NCBI RefSeq assembly: GCF_006716355.1
Contig: NZ_VFOW01000001.1
Coordinates: 2,790,001 to 2,854,000, forward strand
Direction of reading: 5' to 3'
DNA: 64,000 nucleotides
From: Stackebrandtia endophytica
GTDB lineage: Bacteria; Actinomycetota; Actinomycetes; Mycobacteriales; Micromonosporaceae
Shown: positions 33,694-42,160 of the stretch, one piece after another
How positions within the stretch are numbered: position 1 is the stretch's first letter
Layout: each line of letters starts with the position of its first letter
Program-made: the position numbers and the translations under genes
The notes under the pieces: generated by a model
The model's database searches: none
What the model was told of the DNA's origin: nothing
The model's input: the letters and a program-made list of their open reading frames with translations, nothing else

Positions 33694-34362
33694 TCAACCG
33701 ACCCGATCGAAACACAGGTCGGTGATGCCGCGGCCGGCCTCGACCGCCCGCTGCTCGAACTTGGTGACCGGTCGCCACCGCGGGCGCGGTGACTCCCGCT
33801 CGAAACGGTTGCGCAGCCCGGGATCGGCGGACAACACCTCAAGCATCACCTCGGCGTAGTCCGCCCAGTCGGTCGCGCAACGCAACACGCCGCCGGAACG
33901 CAGCTTCGACCGCATCAACGCGGCATAGGCGGGACGGATGATGCGACGTTTGTGGTGCCGCGCCTTCGGCCACGGGTCGGGGAAGAACACCCGAATCTCC
34001 GACAGCGCGCCATCGGGCACATGGTCGGTCAACAGACTGATCGCGTCCCCGTCGTGAACCCGCAGATTGGTCAGCGAGTGTTCCTCGATCAACGCCAACA
34101 GGTTCCCGATACCGGGTGGATGCACTTCCACCGCGATGTAGTCGCGGCGTGGATCCTCCTGCGCCATGACCAGGCTGGCCTCTCCCATGCCCGACCCGAT
34201 CTCCAACACGACATCGTGGTCGCGGCCGAACAGGGCACGGTTGTCAACTCGCTCGGCGGGCACACCGTATCGGGGATACAGCGTCTCCAGCGCGGAGTGA
34301 TGACGCAGGCTCACCCGGCCACGCCGAGGATAGTAGGTGCGGGTCTCGATAGTGCTGCTCAC
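33694..34362 (-). CDS. trmB: tRNA (guanine-N7-)-methyltransferase
   Basis: 222 aa from GTG 34362 (reads SSTIETRTYYPRRGRVSLRH). The SAM site VVLEIGSGMGEASLVMAQED is followed by DYIAVEVHPPGIGNLLALIE, and the TrmB signature EIRVFFPDPWPKARHHKRRI is complete, with RPAYAALMRSKLRSGGVL after it. It makes m7G46 in tRNA. Converges with the YbaK-type gene with 18 bp between stops. Confidence 0.95.
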   Translation of the reverse strand: MSSTIETRTYYPRRGRVSLRHHSALETLYPRYGVPAERVDNRALFGRDHDVVLEIGSGMGEASLVMAQEDPRRDYIAVEVHPPGIGNLLALIEEHSLTNLRVHDGDAISLLTDHVPDGALSEIRVFFPDPWPKARHHKRRIIRPAYAALMRSKLRSGGVLRCATDWADYAEVMLEVLSADPGLRNRFERESPRPRWRPVTKFEQRAVEAGRGITDLCFDRVG

Positions 34363-34801
34363 AATCGCCCAAGAATAACCGCGCGCTCGCCCAGGCGTCG
34401 CCTCGCGGCGTTGCGGTCGAGCTTGCTTACAAAGGCGGCGCTCGCCCGCGCCTTGCGACGCGAGGGCCTGGACGGGCGCGACATCAGGGCCTTCCCCGCA
34501 GCCACACCATCCTGAAAAGCCGCGAACCTGGCCAAAGGACGGTCGGCAAGCCCATCCGCGACGAACCCCGGACACGTGCCTGTCCACCCCCGATTCGCGC
34601 CGTCCAGGTGCGGCGTTCTGCCGGAGGCAGACCAAACGCGCAGCGCAAGACGTGGACCGGCGCCGCCAGACACGTGCCTGTCCACCCACGATTCGCGCCG
34701 TCCAGACACGTGCAGCGCAAGGCCGCAGGCCTCCGCCGCCTACGCACTTTGTAGGCAAGGAGACCTGCAACGCAGCGAAGTGCGCGTCTGGACAGTGCGA
34801 A
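34363..34801. repeat. Non-coding region with about 98-bp tandem repeats
   Basis: A 37-bp unit (starting GACACGTGCCTGTCCACC) lies at 34571-34607 and 34669-34705 with one mismatch. GCGCAGCGCAAGACG (34638) and GTGCAGCGCAAGGCC (34710) continue the period. The rest of the 440 bp is very GC-rich without ribosome sites. Short frames on both strands are only repeats of the unit. Confidence 0.75.
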
Positions 34802-36226
34802 TTAAAGGAGGGGGAGGACGAGGACTTTAGCCTCGGTCAAATCCTCCATCGCGGAGGCGACTCCCTCGCGACCGGTGCCGCTGGCTTTGGTGCCGCCGTA
34901 TGGCATCTGGTCGGCGCGGAAGCTGGGGACGTCGCCGATGATGACGCCGCCGACTTTCAGGCGGCGGTGTGCGGTGGCGGCCAGGTCGATGCGGGTGGTG
35001 AAGACTCCCGCCTGGAGTCCGTATCGGGAGGCGTTGATTGCGGCGAGACCGGCGGTGTCGTCGGCGACGGGTTCGACGATCAGGACCGGGCCGAAGACTT
35101 CGGACTCCGCCAGTTTGGCGTCTCGGGGGACGTCGGTGAGCACCGCTGGGCTTACCAGGTTTCCGTCCCGTTGTCCGCCACAGTGAAGTCGGGCGCCGCT
35201 GTTGACGGCTTCGTCGATCCACTCGGTCACGCGTTGCGCGGCGGCGCTGGAGATGAGGGGGCCGACGACGCAGTCGTCGTCGGTCGGGTCGCCGGTGGCC
35301 AGCGCGGCCACCTTGTCGACCAGCAGCGGTAGGAACCGGTCGTAGTGGTCGCGGTGGACGAAGACCCGCTGCACCGAGATGCAGCTTTGGCCGGCTTGGT
35401 AGTTGCCGAAGGTGGCGATCCGGTCGGCGGCCCAGTCGAGGTCGTCGAAGTCGGCGCAGACGAGGGCTGCGGCGTTGCCTCCCAGTTCCAGCGTCACCTT
35501 TCGCCGGGGCAGTGAGTCGGCCAGTTGCCAGCCGACGACGTCGGAGCCGGTGAAGGAGATGACGGGGAAACGTTCGTCGGCGGCCAGCGCGGGGGCCTCC
35601 TCGTTGGGCACCGGTACGACGGAGACGGCCCCGGCGGGCAGGTCGGTTTCGGCCAACAGTTCTCCCAGCAGCAACGCCGACAGTGGTGTGGCGGGGGCGG
35701 GTTTGATCAGGATGGGCGCGCCGACGGCGATCGAGGGTGCCAGTTTGTGCGCGACGAGGTTCACCGGGAAGTTGAACGGGGTGATGCCCAGGACCGGTCC
35801 GTATGGGAAGCGGCGGGTGACGGCGGTGCGGCCTTCGGCGTTGGGGTCGGTGTCGAGGCGCTGCATGGTGCCGCCGAATCGGCGGGCCTCCTCCGCCGCC
35901 CAGGTGAAGGTGCTGACGGCGCGGGTGACCTCCACACGGGACCAACGGATCGGTTTGCCGCTTTCGGCGGTGATGAGTTGTGCGACCTGTTCGGCCCGTT
36001 CGCTCAGCCGGTCGGCGACGTGTCGCAGTGCGCGGCTTCGAACGTGGGCCGGTGTTTCGGCGAACTCGTCGGCGACGGAGGCGGCGGCCGCCACGGCTGC
36101 TTCGACTTGTGACGTGTCGGCCCAGCTGGTACGGCCGGCCTCGCCGTCGTCGAATGGGTGGTTGACGATCAATTCACGGTCACCGTGCTGCGGTTGTCCG
36201 GCGATCCAGAACGGAGTGGCGGTCAT
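34802..36226 (-). CDS. Aldehyde dehydrogenase (NAD(P)-dependent)
   Basis: 474 aa from ATG 36226. ALDH landmarks: ITAESGKPIRWSRVEVTRAV, PYGPVLGITPFNFPVNLVAH, KLAPSIAVGAPILIKPAPAT, ISFTGSDVVGWQLAD, catalytic Glu in VTLELGGNAAALV, catalytic Cys in NYQAGQSCISVQRVFVH, and ESEVFGPVLIVEPV. FRADQMPYGGTKASGTGREG near the end is common to glyceraldehyde-3-phosphate (GapN-like) and succinate-semialdehyde groups. The exact substrate cannot be decided. No obvious operon partner. Confidence 0.92.
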   Translation of the reverse strand: MTATPFWIAGQPQHGDRELIVNHPFDDGEAGRTSWADTSQVEAAVAAAASVADEFAETPAHVRSRALRHVADRLSERAEQVAQLITAESGKPIRWSRVEVTRAVSTFTWAAEEARRFGGTMQRLDTDPNAEGRTAVTRRFPYGPVLGITPFNFPVNLVAHKLAPSIAVGAPILIKPAPATPLSALLLGELLAETDLPAGAVSVVPVPNEEAPALAADERFPVISFTGSDVVGWQLADSLPRRKVTLELGGNAAALVCADFDDLDWAADRIATFGNYQAGQSCISVQRVFVHRDHYDRFLPLLVDKVAALATGDPTDDDCVVGPLISSAAAQRVTEWIDEAVNSGARLHCGGQRDGNLVSPAVLTDVPRDAKLAESEVFGPVLIVEPVADDTAGLAAINASRYGLQAGVFTTRIDLAATAHRRLKVGGVIIGDVPSFRADQMPYGGTKASGTGREGVASAMEDLTEAKVLVLPLL

Positions 36227-36564
36227 GGGCCACACTCTAGGGCCTTTGTGGTGGATCCGCACCGTCCTTGCGACGTGGTGGTGGATGCGGGCTGGTCCTC
36301 CACCCGATCAGGGTTCGCCTCACCGATTCCGGCGAGTCGTATGTGGTCGATCCGGGCGCTTGTCGATGCCGGTGTTGCAGCATGGACGTATGTCCGGTCT
36401 TCTTGCCTCACTGACCTGCCGGGACGGATGTGGTGAAAGAGGACGATTGCCGACCTGCGGAGCCAGGTTCACCGGATCGGTGACAGTCGATGGATGAGTG
36501 TGATGAACCCGATCAGTGGGAAATGCGGCCCTGCCGCCACCATGGTTTGTACCGGCAGGGCATC
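36227..36564. other. Intergenic region, no gene recognised
   Basis: 338 bp between the divergent aldehyde dehydrogenase and the Gln-rich membrane protein. GTGGTGGAT occurs twice (36248 and 36279). Open frames here are Arg/Cys-rich and lack ribosome sites. Promoters for both flanking genes are expected but not clear. Confidence 0.4.
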
Positions 36565-37182
36565 ATGAGGGACATGACTGATCCGTCTCCCCAACAACAA
36601 CCTGGTTACCCGTCTGCCGAGCAGCACGCTTACGCTCAGCAGCAACAGGCCGCTTACGCGGCGCAGCAGCAGGCGGCTCAACAACAGAGCGGTTACCAAC
36701 CGGCACCTGCGGCCAGTCCGTTGGCCACCAAGCTGCCCATGAACATGATGAGTCTGGGGCTGGCCGGTGGCGGTCTGGCCGGGCTTCTGCTCAGCCAGAT
36801 CATCGCCGGTGAGAACCTCAGCGGCAACCTACTCAGCCTCCCCACCGCGGTGGTTCTGTTGGCCGGTGCGGCCCTGACCACGGGTGAGAAGTTCCGCAAC
36901 TTCTTCCGGGCCGGGACCGCGGGTCTGACCGTGCTGGTCGCCGGTGGGACCATCGGTTCGCTGATCAGCTCGGGAACCCAGGAGGCCAAGACCATCATCG
37001 GCCTGCTGCTTCTGCTGGCCGGTATCGGTCTGCTGACCGCGGCGACCTTCACCATGGGTGAGTCCAACCAGCAGGCGGCCACCCCGGCCGCGCAGCCGAC
37101 CGGAACCATGCCGCAGGTGCAGCACCCGCAGGCTACCCAGCAGTACCCGGGCCAGCAGCCCCAACAGGGTGGCTGGCAGTAG
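36565..37182 (+). CDS. Gln/Ala-rich membrane protein, unknown function
   Basis: 205 aa from ATG 36565 (CAGGG upstream); ATG 36574 is an alternative. Residues 1-60 are Gln/Ala/Tyr/Pro-rich (AYAQQQQAAYAAQQQAAQQQ), then four hydrophobic segments (about 68-90, 94-110, 122-140, 146-168), then a second Gln/Pro-rich tail ending in GGWQ. Both tails would be on the same side of the membrane. No domain recognised. The 3' end overlaps the convergent gene at 37133 by 50 bp. Confidence 0.75.
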   Translation: MRDMTDPSPQQQPGYPSAEQHAYAQQQQAAYAAQQQAAQQQSGYQPAPAASPLATKLPMNMMSLGLAGGGLAGLLLSQIIAGENLSGNLLSLPTAVVLLAGAALTTGEKFRNFFRAGTAGLTVLVAGGTIGSLISSGTQEAKTIIGLLLLLAGIGLLTAATFTMGESNQQAATPAAQPTGTMPQVQHPQATQQYPGQQPQQGGWQ

Positions 37183-37474
37183 CCGGAGGGCTGTACACCC
37201 GCACGTTGATCGAGGTGCGCTGCTGCAATGCGGCACGCAATGCCCGGTGCAGGCCATCCTCCAGGTAGAGGGTTCCCTGCCAGGCCACGACATGTGGGAA
37301 CAGGTCACCGAAGAACGTCGAATCGTCGGCGAGCAGCTTGTCGAGTTCCAGCACCCGCTTGGTGGTGACGAGCTGATCCAGCCGGACAGACCGTGGTGGG
37401 ACGGTCGCCCAATCCCTGAGCGTCAAGCCGTGATCGGGATAAGGGCGACCGTCCCGCACTGCTTTGAAGATCAC
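37133..37474 (-). CDS. Conserved actinobacterial small protein with ParB/Srx-like D-G-x-H-R motif
   Basis: 113 aa from GTG 37474 with GGGGG 6 bases upstream. The body MIFKAVRDGRPYPDHGLTLR, VTTKRVLELDKLLADDSTFF and VAWQGTLYLEDGLHRALRAA is a conserved actinobacterial type sometimes listed with VapB-like antitoxins. The LEDGLHR segment also resembles the DGxHR motif of ParB/sulfiredoxin domains. No toxin gene is adjacent, so an antitoxin role is doubtful. The last 18 residues (SPPATASHPVGAAGP...) look like read-through and overlap the convergent gene. Confidence 0.7.
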   Translation of the reverse strand: MIFKAVRDGRPYPDHGLTLRDWATVPPRSVRLDQLVTTKRVLELDKLLADDSTFFGDLFPHVVAWQGTLYLEDGLHRALRAALQQRTSINVRVYSPPATASHPVGAAGPGTAG

Positions 37475-37565
37475 GAAATCCCCCAGGTCATCTTGATGGC
37501 TTCTTCACGATAAGACGCTGACACGACCGGTTCGGGTGTTCATGGGTGACCCGGATCATGAAAGA

Positions 37566-38462
37566 TCACTTTCGTGGACTGATGCCCCAGATTCCCGACC
37601 AGAGTTCGCCCGGCGCCAGTGTCACCAGGTCGGTCCCGCTGCGCATGGCGTCGGGGGGACAGCTCATCGGTTCGACCGCGAGGCTGCGTCGGCGACGATC
37701 GCCGTCGAGGGTGTCGGAGGTGTAGACGTGGAACCAGCCGAACGACTCGTCGGCCCACAGCGTCAGTTCCTCACCGTCGTCGGGGCCGGTCAACACGAGC
37801 CGCGCGTTGCGGTCGGAGTCGCGTTGCAGGTCGCCGAAGCTCGTGTCGAGCACGGTGTCCCCGATCGGGGTCGACTCCTGGAACCGGGCGTGCGTGGAGC
37901 CGTTGGGCAGCTGTCGTTCGTCGGTGGTGAGTTCGGTCTTGGCTGGCACCTTGAGGTTCCACTGCGCCAGTGACGAGCCGGGCAACCGCAGGTAGGGGTG
38001 CACGCCGAGGCCGAACGGGCACGCGGTGGCACCGACGTTGCTGACGTAGTGGGCGGCGCGCAGACCGCCGGGGCCGACCGACCAGCGGGTGCGCAGTTGC
38101 AGGGGGAACGGGTATCCGGGTTGGGCGGGCAGTGAGCATTCCAGGCTGACGGCGGAGTCGGTCACGTCGACGGCCTGCCAGCGCAGCCATCCGACCAGGC
38201 CGTGCATGGCGGTTCGGGTTGTCGGTTCGTTCCAGGGCAGTTGGTGGGTGTGGCCGCCGAACTCGTATTCGCCGTCGCCGACTCGGCCGGGCCAGGGTGC
38301 CAGGATGTGGCCGGCCGAGCCCGGGGCCAGGTCATCGTCATCGTAACCGTCGATATAAGACTTACCGTTGAGACTGAACAGCCGAACTCCACCGCCGACG
38401 GAGGCGATGACCGCCTCCCAGCCCGAGTAGCTGATCGTCCACTGTTCACCAGACAACGCCAT
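37566..38462 (-). CDS. Aldose 1-epimerase family protein
   Basis: 298 aa. Mutarotase features: HILAPWPGRVGDGEYEFGGH (substrate Arg), TAMHGLVGWLRWQ (His of the HG motif), PFGLGVHPYLRLPG (catalytic His), and a late SLAVEPMSCPPDAMRSG where Glu is the catalytic base. It interconverts anomers of aldoses in the cytosol. Single gene; ATG 38462. Confidence 0.92.
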   Translation of the reverse strand: MALSGEQWTISYSGWEAVIASVGGGVRLFSLNGKSYIDGYDDDDLAPGSAGHILAPWPGRVGDGEYEFGGHTHQLPWNEPTTRTAMHGLVGWLRWQAVDVTDSAVSLECSLPAQPGYPFPLQLRTRWSVGPGGLRAAHYVSNVGATACPFGLGVHPYLRLPGSSLAQWNLKVPAKTELTTDERQLPNGSTHARFQESTPIGDTVLDTSFGDLQRDSDRNARLVLTGPDDGEELTLWADESFGWFHVYTSDTLDGDRRRRSLAVEPMSCPPDAMRSGTDLVTLAPGELWSGIWGISPRK

Positions 38463-38501
38463 GCCGCGGATCTCCGTACCCTCTTAGACGACTGGTCTCC
38501 A

Positions 38502-38761
38502 GCTTAGAGCCTGACTCGTTGTCAGGGTGTGTGGTGGGTACCGCTCGCACCGCCGAATGCGAGCGTCTGGCGGCGTTGTCGTCGTCGCCAGTACAAACCC
38601 CGTACTGACTCCTCCTCCGCCTTGCCACCCACACGCCTCGACGCCCCGCATCCAACAGCACTGCGAAACCCACCCAGGTGAAAGCCAGCGCCCGGATCTA
38701 CCGGACGCAGGCTTAGAGCCTGACTCGTTGTCAGGGTGTGTGGTGGGTACCGCTCGCACCG
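38502..38761. repeat. 51-bp exact direct repeat within a non-coding block
   Basis: The 51 bp at 38502-38552, starting GCTTAGAGCCTGACTCG and containing GTGTGTGGTGGGTACCGCTC, are repeated exactly at 38711-38761, 209 bp apart. Similarity continues weakly after each copy. CCTGAC-TCGTT-GTCAGG inside forms a small hairpin. Between the copies, 38567-38588 (CTGGCGGCGTTGTCGTCGTC) and CTCCTCCTCCGCCTTGCC resemble the repeat block at 8465. Confidence 0.85.
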
Positions 38762-38851
38762 TTCGAATGTGGGCGCCCGACCGCGTCGCTGTCGTATGGC
38801 GCTCGTAGCCGTGTCCTGATCGACCGGACACCCCCGGGGATACCGCATGTG

Positions 38852-39538
38852 TCACGGCGACAGCCTGATCACCTCCCAGGTGTCGGTGTCGGTGCGGCGG
38901 TATCTCAGCCGGTCGTGCAGCCGGTTGGCGCGCCCCTGCCAGAACTCGACTTCGTCGGGTACGACACGGAATCCGCCCCAGTCGTCGGGTAGCGGCACCT
39001 GTTCGGGAAAGCGTAGTGAGGCCTGCGCGTACGCGGTGTCCAGTTCGGCCCGGTCGTGCAGGATGCTCGATTGGTTGCTGGCCCAGGCCGCCAGTTGGGA
39101 TCCTCGGGGGCGCTGTGCGAAGTAGCGTTCGCTGTCTTGGCGGGAGATCTTGGTGGCCGCTCCGGACACGATGACCTGGCGGTGTTGTCGGTACCAACCG
39201 AACAGCAGGTTCACGTGGCGACTGGCCGCGATCTGGTCGGCCTTGGCGGAGGAGTAGTTCGTGAAGAACGTGAATCCGGTGTCGTCGACGGCTTTCAGCA
39301 GGACGGTGCGCTGTCGGGGGCGGCCGTCGGCGTCGACGGTGGCCAGCACCATGGCGTTGGGTTCCAACCCGCCGCCGCGTACCGCCTCGTCGAACCAGTG
39401 GTGGAACTGTTCGAACGGGTCGGCCGCCGCCTCGGCCTCCTCCAAAGTCAATCCATTGTAGTCAATACGCATCAGTGCGGGGTCGACCGGGTCGGGAGCG
39501 ACCCCGGACACCTCGGCGCGATCGTGTTGGTCAGCCAC
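38852..39538 (-). CDS. pdxH: Pyridoxine/pyridoxamine 5'-phosphate oxidase
   Basis: 228 aa. FMN and substrate motifs: AMVLATVDADGRPRQRTVLL, FTFFTNYSSAKADQIAASRH, GAATKISRQDSERYFAQRPR, GSQLAAWASNQSSIL, and the end RANRLHDRLRYRRTDTDTWE, which is the PdxH C-terminal signature. It makes PLP from PNP/PMP with O2. Divergent from citrate synthase; PLP is needed by SerC and the lyase encoded in this window. Confidence 0.95.
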   Translation of the reverse strand: MADQHDRAEVSGVAPDPVDPALMRIDYNGLTLEEAEAAADPFEQFHHWFDEAVRGGGLEPNAMVLATVDADGRPRQRTVLLKAVDDTGFTFFTNYSSAKADQIAASRHVNLLFGWYRQHRQVIVSGAATKISRQDSERYFAQRPRGSQLAAWASNQSSILHDRAELDTAYAQASLRFPEQVPLPDDWGGFRVVPDEVEFWQGRANRLHDRLRYRRTDTDTWEVIRLSP

Positions 39539-39593
39539 GACACCAGACTGCCATGCGCGGCCGTTCGATCACGGAATCACAACGATTCCACGA

Positions 39594-39683
39594 CGCGCGA
39601 ATGCGCGAACACCACCACACGTGAATCTGACATATCTCCATAAAAACACCGAATTTTACGGTGATCTTGCGCATTCACGCGCG
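39594..39683. promoter_or_regulatory. Inverted repeats in the pdxH-citrate synthase intergenic region
   Basis: CGCGCGAATGCGCGAA (39594-39609) and TTGCGCATTCACGCGCG (39667-39683) are inverted with two unpaired bases. They flank an AT-rich stretch that contains CACCG-AATTTTA-CGGTG (39647-39663). This could be a binding site or looped operator for either divergent gene. Confidence 0.4.
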
Positions 39684-39800
39684 ATTGAGGCCGATTCCAC
39701 ACGCCCTGAGTGCAACCGTGATCGTCGATGAGGTGCAAGATGACAAATATCTATGGAACCGAGTCGTAACAGCGACTCCTTGAGCCCTCAGGAGTACTCG

Positions 39801-40901
39801 ATGTCTGATTTCAAGCCCGGCCTCGAAGGAGTGGTCGCCTTCGAAACGGAGATAGCCGAACCCGACAGAGCAGGCGGTTCACTGAGGTACCGAGGCGTCG
39901 ACATCGAAGACCTCATCGGAAAGGTCTCCTACGGTCACGTGTGGGGCCTGTTGGTCGACGGCAGGTTCGGCCCGGGCCTGCCGCCGGCAGAACCGTTTCC
40001 GGTTCCGGTCCACACCGGCGACATCCGAGTCGACGTCCAGAGCGCGGTCGCCATGCTGGCCCCCTATTGGGGATTGGGACAGCTCCTCGACATCAGCGAC
40101 GACCAGGCCCGCGCGGACCTGGCCCGGGTATCGGTGACCGCACTGTCCTATGTCGCCCAATCGGCTCGCGGTGTCGGTCGCCCGGCGGTACCGCAGAAGG
40201 AGATCGACAAGTCCGACACGATCGTCGAGCGCTTCATGCGGCGCTGGCGTGGCGAACCTGACCCCCGGCACGTTCAGGCCGTCGACGCCTACTTCATCTC
40301 CGCCGCCGAGCACGGCCTCAACGCCTCCACCTTCACCTCGCGCGTCGTCGCCTCCACCGGCGCCGACGTCGCCGCGTGCATCTCCTCGGGTATCGGCGCG
40401 CTGTCGGGACCGCTGCACGGTGGCGCCCCGTCGCGGGTGCTGCACATGCTGGAGGAGGTCGAGCGCACCGGTGACGCCGACGCCTACGTCAAGGGTGTTC
40501 TGGACCGCGGTGAACGCCTGATGGGCTTCGGGCACCGGGTCTACCGGGCCGAGGACCCTCGGGCTCGGGTTCTGCGCAAGACCGCTCGTGAACTCGGGGC
40601 CGAACGTTTCGAGGTCGCCGAGGCACTGGAGACCGCCGCGCTGGCGGAACTGAAGGCGCGCAAGCCCGACCGGGTCCTGGCCACCAATGTGGAGTTCTGG
40701 TCGGCGGTCGTGCTGGACTTCGCGAAGGTTCCCGCCGACATGTTCACCGCGATGTTCACGTGTGCCCGCGTCGCGGGTTGGAGCGCGCACATCCTGGAGC
40801 AGAAGCAGCTCGGTCGAATCGTTCGTCCCAGCGCCAAGTACGTCGGGCCGGGCCCCCGCACCCCCGACAGCGTCGACGGCTGGAGCGACATTCCGCGGTA
40901 A
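39801..40901 (+). CDS. citA: Citrate synthase 2
   Basis: 366 aa from ATG 39801 with CAGGAG 6 bases upstream. GLEGVVAFETEIAEPDRAGG and LRYRGVDIEDLIGKVSYGHV begin the citrate synthase fold. Catalytic residues fall in AAEHGLNASTFTSRVVASTG (His), MGFGHRVYRAEDPRARVL (His) and NVEFWSAVVLDFAKV (Asp). It condenses oxaloacetate and acetyl-CoA. The pdxH-citA neighbourhood with serC nearby is shared by other actinobacteria and supports the CitA subtype. Confidence 0.93.
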   Translation: MSDFKPGLEGVVAFETEIAEPDRAGGSLRYRGVDIEDLIGKVSYGHVWGLLVDGRFGPGLPPAEPFPVPVHTGDIRVDVQSAVAMLAPYWGLGQLLDISDDQARADLARVSVTALSYVAQSARGVGRPAVPQKEIDKSDTIVERFMRRWRGEPDPRHVQAVDAYFISAAEHGLNASTFTSRVVASTGADVAACISSGIGALSGPLHGGAPSRVLHMLEEVERTGDADAYVKGVLDRGERLMGFGHRVYRAEDPRARVLRKTARELGAERFEVAEALETAALAELKARKPDRVLATNVEFWSAVVLDFAKVPADMFTAMFTCARVAGWSAHILEQKQLGRIVRPSAKYVGPGPRTPDSVDGWSDIPR

Positions 40902-41177
40902 CGGCGATGCCTTCCCGCGCCATCGCCGGGCGGTGGTGGCGCGGGTACGCCCTCTCGGTTGCCCGGTCCGAGGTGTCTCTCCCCTGTTCGTACCCGCCTC
41001 ACCCGCTCATTTCGGTGAGAACCACACCACGTGACGCCCACCCCAGCGACGCTGTTTCAGCAGGTTGTCGCAGCGGCGATGGTGAAACGCCCGCCGGGTG
41101 AATTGACGGCCACGATTACAGTGCAGTACGTAAAGCACGGATGACAAGCACCTGTGGGAAACAGAGGTAGAAGAGAC

Positions 41178-41945
41178 GTGTCCTCTCAGATGATCAAGAA
41201 GCTCGGTGGAATCGCCGCGACGGGCCTGCTCGCCCTGGGTTTGGCGGCATGCTCCGGAGACGACTCGGCGGCGCCGGGTAAGACCGAGGAATCGACCAAC
41301 ACTCAGCCCGAACAGCTCGACCCCCGGGAAGTCGTCAACGCCAGCGTCGACCGCTTCACCGAGACCAGCTACCGCGTGGTCATCGACGCCGACGGCATCA
41401 TTTCCGGTGACATGTCCTACGACCCGGCCAACAAGTCGTACCAGGGCACCACCACGATCGATCTGTCCAGCATGGACGAAACCGGAACCCTGACCGGTGA
41501 GATGTCCATCGAGATGATCGTCATCGGCAACGACCAGTGGATGAAGATGTCCGGCGGAATGTCGGAGGCACTCGGTGCCGGAGACAAGTGGATCCACTCC
41601 ACCGCCGAGGACAGCGCCGCCGAGCAGATGGGTGGCATGGACCTGAAGCAGATGACGGACGAGATGTTCGCATCGCTGACCAATGTGGAACAGGTTGACG
41701 CCAACACCTACACCGCTCAGGTCGACCCCGGCCAGGTCGACGGCCTGGGCGCCGGTGAGGCCATGAACGTGACCCTGGTTCTGGACGACGAGGGCCAGTT
41801 GGTCTCGATGACCACCGAGATGCCGCACCCCGCCGACGAGACCAAGACTCTGCCGATCACCGTGTCCATCGAGGACTACGGCGTTCCGGTCACCGTCGAG
41901 GCCCCCTCGGCCGACCAGGTCGTCGAGATGGACGACCTGTTCTAA
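41178..41945 (+). CDS. LppX/LprAFG-family lipoprotein
   Basis: 255 aa from GTG 41178 (AGAGGTAGAAGAG upstream); ATG 41190 is an alternative. Lipoprotein signal MIKKLGGIAATGLLALGLAA with lipobox LAAC. The mature domain DPREVVNASVDRFTETSYRV, TTIDLSSMDETGTLTGEMSI and MKMSGGMSEALGAGDKWIHS matches the LolA-like fold of LprG/LppX, which carries lipids between membrane and outer envelope. A strong terminator follows. Confidence 0.85.
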   Translation: MSSQMIKKLGGIAATGLLALGLAACSGDDSAAPGKTEESTNTQPEQLDPREVVNASVDRFTETSYRVVIDADGIISGDMSYDPANKSYQGTTTIDLSSMDETGTLTGEMSIEMIVIGNDQWMKMSGGMSEALGAGDKWIHSTAEDSAAEQMGGMDLKQMTDEMFASLTNVEQVDANTYTAQVDPGQVDGLGAGEAMNVTLVLDDEGQLVSMTTEMPHPADETKTLPITVSIEDYGVPVTVEAPSADQVVEMDDLF

Positions 41946-42003
41946 GAAGCTGCACCGACGGCCTTTCGAGTTCAGACGTGAGAGGTTGTCCGCACATCTG
42001 AGG

Positions 42004-42049
42004 AACCCCGGGCGCATCGCCTGCTCGAACGATGCGACCCGGGGTTTTT
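42004..42049 (+). terminator. Rho-independent terminator after the lipoprotein gene
   Basis: AACCCCGGG-CGCATCG pairs with CGATGCG-A-CCCGGGGTT (one bulged A) around a 10-base loop and ends in TTTTTC. Confidence 0.85.
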
Positions 42050-42160
42050 CGTGCTCGGTGGGCCGCGTGTCCTCACCTGCCCGAACATGGAAGAATCGCC
42101 GTCGACGGCAGCGCGGCCGCAACCCCTCGTTCGTGATCACACGTGAATGGAGAGCTAGCG

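Noticed and set aside
37133-37474. Toxin-antitoxin module around the VapB-like gene
   Set aside because: No PIN-domain toxin or other partner gene is adjacent; neighbours are a membrane protein and an aldose epimerase.
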